NCBI RefSeq assembly: GCF_000384215.1
Contig: NZ_KB913032.1
Location: 248,001-312,000, forward strand
DNA: 64,000 nucleotides
From: Amycolatopsis alba DSM 44262
GTDB taxonomy: Bacteria; Actinomycetota; Actinomycetes; Mycobacteriales; Pseudonocardiaceae
Direction: 5' to 3'
A program made the translations under genes and the position numbers. This document shows positions 18,686 through 26,455 of the stretch, piece by piece. Position 1 is the stretch's first letter, and every line of letters starts with the position of its first letter. The notes below the pieces were generated by a model. That model was not told the origin of the DNA and made no database searches. It was given only the letters and a program-made list of their open reading frames with translations.

Positions 18686-21600
18686 TCAGCGGACGGTGAT
18701 CGAAAGGGTCTTCGTCACGCCGTTGACGGTGACCGAAAGGTTCGCCACTCCTGGCCGCAGGGCGGTCAGCACCCCGGTCGCCGGATCGAAGGACGCGACG
18801 TCCCACGGCATCGCGGGCAGGAACCCGTCGGCGACGTGCGTGCCCCAGCCGCCCTTCCAGTCCGCGCTGACCGGGTACGAAACCGGCACCTGACGCGCCC
18901 CCTGCGTCACCACGGCCCGGATGTCCGCCTTCTGCCCGCGCGCCAGCGAAGCGGGACCGGACAGCGACAGCGAGTCGACGTTCGGCCGTGTCTCGAACCG
19001 CACCGGCTGCGCCTTGTCCCCCGGCTCGAACCGGACCATCGTCCAGCCGACGAACCCGCCGTCACCGGGGGCCGCCGCGGGCGACTTCCCGGAGTTGCCG
19101 TTCACCAGGTACGGCACGCCGTCGACACGCGACAGGTTGAACACGCCGGCGTGCGAGGCGATCGCGGCCGCCTGCTTCCCCGATTCGCGTTCGAAGGCGG
19201 TCAGCCAGCCGGTCAGCATCGCGGCTTCCTTGCGGTCGGCCAGCTGCGAGTTCCCGGTGGGGCTGGGGTCCTTGACCGGATGGTGCATCGCGACGACCAC
19301 GCCGCGGATCCGCCTGTCCGCCTTCGCGCCGTCGAGCGCCTCGCGCAGCATCCGGATCTGGTCGAACCCGCCCGCGCGCAGCGAACCACGCGAGGAATCC
19401 ATCAGCACCAGCCTGATCCCGGCGACATCGACGACGCGGTGAGTCTCGCCGAACGCCGCCTGGAACTCCGTGATCCCGTGCCCACCGTCGGCCTCGTGGT
19501 TGCCAGGGACGTAGCACCAGGGCGCCTTGCCGACCAGTTCCTGATCGATGACCGACTTCGCCAGCACGAAGTCGGCGGCCGTGCCACGGTCGACGAAGTC
19601 GCCGTTGATCAGCACGAGATCCGGTTTCGCCGCCACCGCCTCGCGCAGCGCGCGCCTGGCCTGGACGACCAGCGGGCCGTTCGGGTCGTCGGCGGTGAAC
19701 TGCGCGTCGCTGACCACGGCGATCCGCAGTCCGCCGGTCGCGACACCATCGGTGATCAGCGCCGGGTCACGCGGCGCCGGATCGGCGGGGACGGCGGCCG
19801 CGGGCGCGACCTCGAAGGTGAGGTCGTCGAAGACCAGCTTTCCTTCGTACTGCTGGTCCGGGACGTTCTCGACGGCGTAGAACTTCGTCAGCCGCTGCCC
19901 GTCGGGGAGCCCGGCCGGGATCGCCGCGCGGACGTAGCGCCAGCCCGTCCAGTCGACGCTCAGCGAAAGGTCCACAATGGACGGAACGTTGGCGGTGTCG
20001 CGGAGTTCGGCCCGGAGCCAGGCACCCTTCGCGTCACCGTTGACCCACAGGCCGACGCGCTGGGTGCCGGGCGGAACCGCGATCGGCGCCGCCGAGTTGA
20101 TGTACGCCGCACGTGTGGCGTTGGTCCCGGTCAGCCGGTAGTCCAGCGCGAGACCGCGTCCGCCGTCGCGGCCGGGCGCCTCGGAAAGCGCGGCACCGAC
20201 GACGGCGGGGAAGACGCTGGCGGACCAGCCCGCCGGGCCGTCCAAGGACGCCGCCACACGGGATTCGGTGCCGACCGACGCCGCCAGATGCGTCACCTTC
20301 CCGCCGGCCGTGGCGGTGATCGCCGAAGCGCCCGAAGCCTTCAACGCGGTGACCGCGAATCCGTCACCGGACGGCTCGATCCGCACCACCGAGGGGTCGT
20401 AGTCGAGTTTGACGTCGTCGGGCTCGATCCACGTGCCGTAGCCGTCGGCGTCGTAGCCGAACACCTTGAAGGTGCTCTTCGCGCCTTCGCCGGACAGCGC
20501 GACCTGTTCGGTGCTCGTGCCCAGCCGGACCGGCGAGCCGAGGACGTTCAGCGTCGTCTTGCCCAGAACACCACCGCGCTTCGCCAGGACGTCGACGGTC
20601 GCGGGCGCGTCCGGCCGGAACCGGTCGGCATGCGCGGTGAAGACACCGTTCGTCACGGTGCCGCGGAAGGGATTCGTGCTGAGCCACTGAGCCTTGCCGT
20701 CGACGGCCGCGCCGGTCTCGTCGTGGCCTCCGGCGACGAGTTTCCGGGTCAGCCCGGAAAGCACGCGCGTCGCGTCGGCGGTGTTCTGCGCGGGCCGGGG
20801 CGAGAACCCGGTCAGGCGTCCGCTGCCGGGCACGGTGGCGACGCCGATCCCGTTGGGCACCAGGCGTTCCCCGCCGTCCGACGGCGAGTTGCGCACCAGC
20901 GGCGACTTCTCGCCTTCCTCACGGGCGAGCATGGTCGAGGAACCGCCGCCGTCGAGGTTGATGGCGTCGTCCGCGCCGAGCGACTTCATGTGCCGGGCGA
21001 GTTCGAGTTCCGTCATGCCGCGGCTGTCCGCCTGACGGCCGTCGACCGTGGCGAGCCACATCTTCGTGCCGTCGGCGGAGAACCCGACCGCGGTCCGGGG
21101 GTGCATGGCGACGTTGTCGACCGGCTGGATCGCACCGTCGCGCAGCAGGACGATGTTGCCGCCGACCGAGACGGACAGCTTTCCTGCGTCGGTCTTCGGC
21201 GCGTACGCGACACCCACGCGGTCGCCGGTCTTCAAGCCGGACAACGTGTCCACGCCGCCGTCACGGGCGAGCAGCACCGTCGCGCCCGCCGCGATCGGGC
21301 CGTCCGCGGGCTGCGGGCGCACCTGCGTGACGACCCCGTCCCGGAGCTCGATCTCGACGACACGCTGCGCGCCCGCGACCGAGGTCCGCCGCGAAGCCGC
21401 GCCCCACAACGGCGTGTAGACGCCGATCGCGCCTCCGCTCAGCACGGGGCTGTTGAAGTTCGACGCGGGCACGCTCTTGCCGTCGGGCAAGGTGACCGAC
21501 GCGTCGAGGAACACCTCCGCGAGGCGCGCCTTGCCTTCTTCGGTGATCGACGCGGTCAGGTTGTGGCCGCGCGCGGGCGCCGTCTGGAGTTTCCCGGCGT

Positions 21601-22048
21601 CGACGCCGACGCCGATCGGCGCGCCGCTGGCGTTGATGTCGAAGAAGTCGCCGTTCACCCCGGCGACCGCGCCGGACCTGGCGACCTGCTGCGAAAGCGG
21701 TGTCCGCGCGGAAACCGTGCCAGGGCTGAGATACGTCGGCTTGAGGGTCTTGCTGGTCAGATCGACGGCGAGGGTGTCGCCGCGGATCCAGCCCGCCGGG
21801 TCGTACCGGTCGAACTCGGTGAGGCTCAGGCCCGGCGCCACACGAGAAGTCGCGCTGGTGGTGACGAGACCGTCGTCGGGCGCGGCGACGGCGTACGCGG
21901 ACGGGCCCTCCTTCGCCGAGGAGGCCGCTGGGGCGGCTTCGACGGGCGCCGGACCGAGCGGAGCGGTCAGCGGATCGGCGTGCGCCGGCAGGGCGACGAA
22001 AGATCCGGGCAGCAGGGCAGCGAGCAACAACAGGCGTGATCTTCTCAC
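18686..22048 (-). CDS. Secreted phosphodiester glycosidase / metallophosphoesterase fusion
   Basis: An exported two-enzyme protein of 1120 residues. A signal peptide (residues 1-25, LLLLAALLPGSFVALPAHA) leads into a phosphodiester-glycosidase (NAGPA-like) domain: GVNGDFFDINASGAPIG near 130 and INLDGGGSSTMLA near 363. A middle region of about 350 residues resembles Ig-like and carbohydrate-binding modules. The C-terminal calcineurin-type phosphoesterase domain has VSDAQF, INGDFVDRG near 814, VPGNHEADGG near 848 and AMHHPVKD near 921, which supply the two-metal ligands, followed by a small Ig-like tail. It probably attacks phosphodiester-linked cell-wall glycans such as teichoic-acid-type polymers. 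It converges on the M14 gene across a palindrome. Confidence 0.85.
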   Translation of the reverse strand: MRRSRLLLLAALLPGSFVALPAHADPLTAPLGPAPVEAAPAASSAKEGPSAYAVAAPDDGLVTTSATSRVAPGLSLTEFDRYDPAGWIRGDTLAVDLTSKTLKPTYLSPGTVSARTPLSQQVARSGAVAGVNGDFFDINASGAPIGVGVDAGKLQTAPARGHNLTASITEEGKARLAEVFLDASVTLPDGKSVPASNFNSPVLSGGAIGVYTPLWGAASRRTSVAGAQRVVEIELRDGVVTQVRPQPADGPIAAGATVLLARDGGVDTLSGLKTGDRVGVAYAPKTDAGKLSVSVGGNIVLLRDGAIQPVDNVAMHPRTAVGFSADGTKMWLATVDGRQADSRGMTELELARHMKSLGADDAINLDGGGSSTMLAREEGEKSPLVRNSPSDGGERLVPNGIGVATVPGSGRLTGFSPRPAQNTADATRVLSGLTRKLVAGGHDETGAAVDGKAQWLSTNPFRGTVTNGVFTAHADRFRPDAPATVDVLAKRGGVLGKTTLNVLGSPVRLGTSTEQVALSGEGAKSTFKVFGYDADGYGTWIEPDDVKLDYDPSVVRIEPSGDGFAVTALKASGASAITATAGGKVTHLAASVGTESRVAASLDGPAGWSASVFPAVVGAALSEAPGRDGGRGLALDYRLTGTNATRAAYINSAAPIAVPPGTQRVGLWVNGDAKGAWLRAELRDTANVPSIVDLSLSVDWTGWRYVRAAIPAGLPDGQRLTKFYAVENVPDQQYEGKLVFDDLTFEVAPAAAVPADPAPRDPALITDGVATGGLRIAVVSDAQFTADDPNGPLVVQARRALREAVAAKPDLVLINGDFVDRGTAADFVLAKSVIDQELVGKAPWCYVPGNHEADGGHGITEFQAAFGETHRVVDVAGIRLVLMDSSRGSLRAGGFDQIRMLREALDGAKADRRIRGVVVAMHHPVKDPSPTGNSQLADRKEAAMLTGWLTAFERESGKQAAAIASHAGVFNLSRVDGVPYLVNGNSGKSPAAAPGDGGFVGWTMVRFEPGDKAQPVRFETRPNVDSLSLSGPASLARGQKADIRAVVTQGARQVPVSYPVSADWKGGWGTHVADGFLPAMPWDVASFDPATGVLTALRPGVANLSVTVNGVTKTLSITVR

Positions 22049-22158
22049 GAATTACCCCACGATCGAGTGACAGGCGGCTGAGCTCAGCACAGCGGACGTG
22101 AGCCGCCAGGAGAAGACCCCGAGGTGAACGTGAACCGAACGGCGTAGGGCGCCGAAGG

Positions 22159-22902
22159 TCAGGGGGTGAAAGGCCCGGCGAGGAAGGTTTCCGCCGCGGC
22201 GACGTCACCGGTGATCTTCAGGCCCGACTCGGCGAGCCCGACCCGTTGCCACAGCAGCAAGTCCAGCCCTTCCGCGGGCCCTTCGACGACGGCTCCGGCC
22301 GTTTCGGCGGGTTCTGCCTGTCGCGATCCGGGAACGTCGTCTTCGCCCGGCGGTGTGATCAACCAGGCGTGTCCGGTGTCGGACGTCTTCAGCAGCACCG
22401 GAACGGTGACCGCGGGCGGGGTGTGCCACCGCTTCACCTTCGGCAGCATGCCGATGAGGACCTCGTCCACGCCGTCGGCGGCGACGGCCGGGTCGAAGGT
22501 GTACTCGGTTCCCGCCGCGCGATGCGCGTCGAGCAGGTGCACCGCGGTCTCGTGGACCTGGCGGCGGAACCAGAAGGCCTTGATCTTGGGAGCGGAGGTG
22601 AAGTTCCAGGAGCTGTCTTCCGGGGAAGCCCCGCGCAGCGCCTCGACGAGGCCGTCCGCGCATTCGGCGTACCAGGCGGCGAGATCCGCGCCCGGTTCGA
22701 CGGCGAAGTCCTGCGGGGCGGGCTCGCCGGTGCGGGCGATCTCCGTCGCCCAGCGGTGGACGTTGCCGAGGTGGACGACCAGGTCACGCAGGCTCCAGTC
22801 GCCGCAGCACGGTACGGGCGCGGCGTGGTCCCCGGTGCGCGCCACCTGCGCGAAACGGGTGGTGAGGTCCCGTAGGTGTGCCAGGTGCTCGTCCGGTGTC
22901 AT
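22159..22902 (-). CDS. Maleylpyruvate isomerase family mycothiol-dependent enzyme
   Basis: A 247-residue DinB-fold protein. The N-terminal metal-binding domain shows CCGDWSLRDLVVHLGNVHRW (His of the VHLG motif) and FRRQVHETAVHLLDAHRAAG, the paired His residues typical of this family; the C-terminal half carries the TF/SCP-2-like mycothiol domain ending near WQRVGLAESGLKITGD. Members use mycothiol for isomerisation or conjugation, and mycothiol is the actinobacterial thiol. The ATG at 22902 is used because the upstream frame shows no family similarity. The substrate is unknown. It lies between ndk and the large exported phosphoesterase. Confidence 0.85.
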   Translation of the reverse strand: MTPDEHLAHLRDLTTRFAQVARTGDHAAPVPCCGDWSLRDLVVHLGNVHRWATEIARTGEPAPQDFAVEPGADLAAWYAECADGLVEALRGASPEDSSWNFTSAPKIKAFWFRRQVHETAVHLLDAHRAAGTEYTFDPAVAADGVDEVLIGMLPKVKRWHTPPAVTVPVLLKTSDTGHAWLITPPGEDDVPGSRQAEPAETAGAVVEGPAEGLDLLLWQRVGLAESGLKITGDVAAAETFLAGPFTP

Positions 22903-22957
22903 CGACAACCCCCAGATCCGTGGGTGACGCGGGAAGACCGCGTCACCCACGAGTGTG

Positions 22958-23368
22958 TCAGACCTCGGGGAACCAGAGCTTGAGCTCGCGCTCGGCCGAC
23001 TCCGGGGAGTCCGAACCGTGCACCAGGTTGTACTGGGTCTCCAGCGCGAAGTCGCCGCGCAGGGTGCCGGGGGTGGCCTTCTCGACCGGGTCGGTGCCAC
23101 CGGCGAGCTGGCGGAAGGCGGCGATGGCGCGCGGGCCCTCGACGGCGAGCGCGACCAGCGGGCCCGAGGTGATGAACTCGAGGAGGTCGCCGAAGAACGG
23201 GCGCTCCTTGTGCTCGGCGTAGTGCTCCTCGGCGACCGAGCGCTCGACGGTGCGCAGTTCGAGGGCGACGAGCTTCAGGCCCTTGCGCTCGATGCGCGAG
23301 ATGACCTCGCCGACGAGGCCGCGCGCGACGCCATCGGGCTTGACGAGGACCAGCGTGCGTTCAGTCAC
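22958..23368 (-). CDS. ndk: Nucleoside diphosphate kinase
   Basis: Cytoplasmic enzyme that balances NTP pools by phosphate transfer through a histidine. The 136-residue protein has the full fold: [13 protein letters not shown] at the start, then [10 protein letters not shown] and the active-site His in [18 protein letters not shown] 23368 has AAGGAG at good spacing. In actinobacteria ndk normally follows folC and a DUF4233 gene closely; here about 5.6 kb of other genes has entered between them. Confidence 0.97.
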   Translation of the reverse strand: MTERTLVLVKPDGVARGLVGEVISRIERKGLKLVALELRTVERSVAEEHYAEHKERPFFGDLLEFITSGPLVALAVEGPRAIAAFRQLAGGTDPVEKATPGTLRGDFALETQYNLVHGSDSPESAERELKLWFPEV

Positions 23369-23432
23369 GGCGGTATTTCTCCTTGGGTGGGTTTCGTGCT
23401 ATTCGCCCGGAGCCTACTGGGTGCTTCGCCGC

Positions 23433-23780
23433 TCACTTCACGTCGGACCAGGGAATGGCCTCGATACGCTCCATATGCTCCTCGCCCCAGGCCCCGAGCA
23501 CCGCCATCGCGGTGTTCAGCGAATGTCCGAACTCGGTCAGCGAGTACTCCACCTTCGGCGGGACCTGGTGGTATGCCTCGCGACGCAGCAGCCCGGTGGC
23601 CTCCATCTCGCGCAGTTGCCGGATCAGCACCCGTTCGCTGATACCGGGCAGCGCGCGCCGCAACTCCCCGAAGCGCACCGGCCCCTCCTGGAGCGAGAAC
23701 AGGATGAGCCCTTTCCATTTGCCGCCCATGACGGCGATCGCGGCATCGAGCCCACAGGTGAACGTGCGGTTCTTGGTCAT
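23433..23780 (-). CDS. HxlR family transcriptional regulator
   Basis: A 115-residue winged-helix regulator. The HxlR signature CGLDAAIAVMGGKWKGLILF is at residues 9-28, followed by RFGELRRALPGISERVLIRQ and the wing segment VEYSLTEFG. The N-terminal cysteine just before helix 1 is conserved in family members that sense electrophiles or oxidants, so redox or aldehyde sensing is possible. ATG 23780 is taken; GTG 23792 is an alternative. It is divergent from the imine-reductase-like gene, with a palindrome-bearing promoter between, which suggests direct control of that gene. Confidence 0.9.
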   Translation of the reverse strand: MTKNRTFTCGLDAAIAVMGGKWKGLILFSLQEGPVRFGELRRALPGISERVLIRQLREMEATGLLRREAYHQVPPKVEYSLTEFGHSLNTAMAVLGAWGEEHMERIEAIPWSDVK

Positions 23781-23802
23781 CCCATCACTTACCTTTTTGT
23801 CA

Positions 23803-23854
23803 GTACCCGGCAAATTAGTAGGTACTTGATCAAAGGTACGTGACGCCCCAGCAT
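23803..23854 (+). promoter_or_regulatory. Promoter and probable HxlR operator of the dehydrogenase gene
   Basis: A promoter TTGATC (23826-23831), 17 bp, CAGCAT (23849-23854) reads towards the imine-reductase-like gene. Its -35 is embedded in the palindrome TTGATCAA (23826-23833), flanked by GTAC on both sides (23822-23825, 23836-23839), and an inverted pair GTACC (23803-23807)/GGTAC (23821-23825) overlaps. A repressor bound here would block the -35. Confidence 0.5.
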
Positions 23855-23892
23855 GAAGTCATCCCGAAGATTTCCTTTGACTGGAGCGAAAA

Positions 23893-24807
23893 ATGCCGAA
23901 AACAGCGGTGACCGTCCTGGGGCTCGGATCGATGGGCGCCGCACTGGCGGACGCCTTCCTCGCGGCCGGGCATCCGACCACGGTGTGGAACAGGACGGCT
24001 TCGAAGGTCGATCCCCTTGTCGCGCGCGGGGCACGCCGAGCCGGAACGGCCGAAGACTCGGTGCGCGCGAGCCCGTTGATCATCACCTGCCTGACCACCT
24101 ACGACGACACACGCGCGGTACTGGAAGCCGCTTCCCTGAACGGACGCGCTCTGGTCACCCTGAACACCGGATCGCCCGCGGGAGCCCGTCGGATGGCCGA
24201 GTGGGCGACGAGCCGGGGCGCGCGATTCCTCGACGGCGCGGTCAAGAACATCCCGTCGGCCGTCGGCGCGCCGGACACGTTGCTGTACTACGGCGGCGAC
24301 AAGGCGGTCTTCGACGAACACGTGGACACCTTGCGGGTACTGGGCGGCGACACCGTCCACCTCGGCGAGGAGCCCGATCTCGCGGCGCTGTACGAAATGG
24401 CCGTCGGCGGCACCCTGCTGCCCGCGCTGGTCGGGTTCTTCCAGGGTGCCGCCGCGCTGAGGTCGCGCGGGCTCGAAGCCGAAACGCTGCTGCCGTACGC
24501 GACCAAGTGGTTCGAAATGATCATCTCGGCGCTTCCGATGTACACCAAGGAAATCGACAGCCGCGACTACTCCGATCCGTCCGCGTCGGTGGACATCTTC
24601 CACGCCGGCGCCGCCGCCGACCTCGAACTGGCCGAGGAAGGCGTCGACGTCGAGTGGCAGCGTCCGCTGCACGACCTCGTGCGGCGGGCCGCCGAGGCTG
24701 GGCACGGCGACCGCAGCATCGCGGTCCTGACGGAGCTGCTCAGCGCTGGGGCTGGAGGGTCTTCGACCACAGCGAAGCGCCCGAAGCGTCCCGCAGATCC
24801 ACCTTGA
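23893..24807 (+). CDS. NAD(P)-binding dehydrogenase, imine-reductase-like
   Basis: A 304-residue protein of the 6-phosphogluconate/beta-hydroxyacid dehydrogenase superfamily. The N-terminal Rossmann motif is VLGLGSMGAALADAFLAAGH, with WNRT after the second strand, which suggests NADPH. The C-terminal helical domain has LYEMAVGGTLLPALVGFFQG, close to the imine reductase pattern, where this helix forms the dimer active site. The usual catalytic Lys of hydroxyacid dehydrogenases is not evident, which favours imine or related reduction. GGAGCG precedes the ATG. It is controlled from the palindromic region shared with the HxlR gene, and its last 68 nt overlap phoD on the other strand. Confidence 0.82.
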   Translation: MPKTAVTVLGLGSMGAALADAFLAAGHPTTVWNRTASKVDPLVARGARRAGTAEDSVRASPLIITCLTTYDDTRAVLEAASLNGRALVTLNTGSPAGARRMAEWATSRGARFLDGAVKNIPSAVGAPDTLLYYGGDKAVFDEHVDTLRVLGGDTVHLGEEPDLAALYEMAVGGTLLPALVGFFQGAAALRSRGLEAETLLPYATKWFEMIISALPMYTKEIDSRDYSDPSASVDIFHAGAAADLELAEEGVDVEWQRPLHDLVRRAAEAGHGDRSIAVLTELLSAGAGGSSTTAKRPKRPADPP

Positions 24808-26296
24808 GCGCGCCGCTCCGCCCGTCGATGTTCACCTCGCCGAAGTGCTGGAAACCGTCGGCGGGCGAGGTGTTCGCGGCGGGCGGGGCGTGCACGAACA
24901 CCGCCTCCGGCCCGAAGGTCGGGTCGAGTGTGTTCGGGCCGAACGCGCCGGCGTTGAGCGGACCGGAGACGAACTCCCAGAACGGGTCGAAGTCGGTGAA
25001 GGAAGCGCGATCCGGCGAGTAGTGGTGCGCCGCGGTGTAGTGCACGTCGGCGGTCAGCCAGACGACGTTGCGCACCCGGCGCCGCGCGATCTCCCGCAGC
25101 ACCCAGGCGAGTTCGGTCTCGCGGCCGCCGGGCGCGCCGGGCAGGCCGTTGGCGACGCCCTCGATGCCCTTGCCGTCGGGGACGGTGAGGCCGATCGGGA
25201 GGTCGGCCTGGACGATCTTCCAGGTGGCGGTGCTGCGGTCGAGCGCGTCGACGAGCCAGCGTGCCTGCCGGTCGCCGAGGATGCGGCCCGGTTTGGTCTG
25301 ATCCGCGGTGTTGGCGTCCTTGTAGGTCCGCATGTCCAGCACGAAGACCTCGGCGCGCGAGCCGTACCGGAAGTTGCGGTGGACGCGGCCGTCGACGGCC
25401 TGGCGGCGGTCGATCGGGTGCCATTCGTGGAACGCCTGGAACGCGCGGGCCGCGAGCACGTCGACGCGCTTCTCGGTGTACTCGGGGCGGTCGTTGAGGA
25501 TCTCCCCCGGATACCAGTTGTTCACGACCTCGTGGTCGTCCCACTGGACGTACGCGGGCACGTTCGCGGTGAAGCGCTTGAGGTTGTCGTCGAGCAGGTT
25601 GTAGGCGAACTGGCCGCGGTACTCGTCGAGTGTCTCGGCGACCTTCGACTTCTCCGGGGTGACGATGTTGCGCCACACGCGGCCGCCCGGCAGCGCGACG
25701 GTCTCGGTGAGCGGCGCGTCGGCGTACACCGTGTCTCCACAGTGGAGGAACAGGTCGGGACGGCGGTCGGCCATCGCGCGGTAGATCGTCATGCCGCCGC
25801 GTTCGGGGTTGATGCCCCAGTTCTGCCCGACGACGTCACCGGACCACACCAGTCGGACGTCCGAGCGGCCGATCGGCGCCGTGGCGAACCGGCCGGTGAC
25901 GGCTTCGCTACACGTCCGGCCGTCGAGAGATTCGGCGGTCACGCGGTAGTGGACCTCGGTCCCCGGCAGCAGGCCGGCGACGCGGACCTTGCCGGTGCCG
26001 CCGGTCTCCGGGCTCATCACCGGCCCGCGCACGCGGCGCGCGTGCCGGAACGAGGGATCCCTGGCGACCTCCACGATCAGCCGCGAGGGACGGTCGGCAC
26101 GCGACCAGACGATGCCGGAACCGGTGGTGACGTCGCCGGACTGGACACCGTGGGTGAGCACCGGGCGGTCGCGGCGGATCAGCGGGACGGGGTTCGCGGC
26201 CGCGGTTCCGGGGAGGAGCAGGCCGCCCGCGACGGCTCCGGCGCCGGTGAGACCGGCCTTGAGCAGCGTGCGGCGGTTGTGGTGGGTTGCGGTCAT
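24740..26296 (-). CDS. phoD: Alkaline phosphatase D (PhoD), Tat-exported
   Basis: Extracellular phosphodiesterase/phosphatase of 518 residues. A twin-arginine signal (NRRTLLKAGLTGAGAVAGG, residues 7-25) exports it folded. An N-terminal Ig-like domain (about 45-140) precedes the catalytic domain with HCGDTVYAD near 187, WDDHEVVNNW, and the downstream VWLTADVHYTAAHHY and GPLNAGAFGP segments that ligand Fe and Ca in PhoD. It supplies phosphate from esters and possibly from wall polymers, and phosphate-limitation control is usual for the family. Its 3' end overlaps the convergent dehydrogenase gene by 68 nt. Confidence 0.94.
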   Translation of the reverse strand: MTATHHNRRTLLKAGLTGAGAVAGGLLLPGTAAANPVPLIRRDRPVLTHGVQSGDVTTGSGIVWSRADRPSRLIVEVARDPSFRHARRVRGPVMSPETGGTGKVRVAGLLPGTEVHYRVTAESLDGRTCSEAVTGRFATAPIGRSDVRLVWSGDVVGQNWGINPERGGMTIYRAMADRRPDLFLHCGDTVYADAPLTETVALPGGRVWRNIVTPEKSKVAETLDEYRGQFAYNLLDDNLKRFTANVPAYVQWDDHEVVNNWYPGEILNDRPEYTEKRVDVLAARAFQAFHEWHPIDRRQAVDGRVHRNFRYGSRAEVFVLDMRTYKDANTADQTKPGRILGDRQARWLVDALDRSTATWKIVQADLPIGLTVPDGKGIEGVANGLPGAPGGRETELAWVLREIARRRVRNVVWLTADVHYTAAHHYSPDRASFTDFDPFWEFVSGPLNAGAFGPNTLDPTFGPEAVFVHAPPAANTSPADGFQHFGEVNIDGRSGALKVDLRDASGASLWSKTLQPQR

Positions 26297-26455
26297 GGCG
26301 CGGTTCTATCCCGCGGCCACGGCCGGTGGGCCAACTGCGGTTTGCGCGGTGATGAACGAACGGACGGTAGCCGACTCAACCGTTCGGCCGATGCTCGCTC
26401 CGTGCCAACGCCGGTACTTTCGATTACGGGGATGATCGATCCGAATGGGGGAACG

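Noticed and set aside
18836..22039. 1067-codon open frame opposite the phosphoesterase fusion
   Set aside because: Shadow frame rich in Arg and Gly without any domain, whereas the minus strand has a signal peptide and two enzyme domains.
24845..26455. Upstream extension of the penicillin-acylase frame
   Set aside because: It is antisense to phoD. The signal peptide and ribosome site place the start at 26456.
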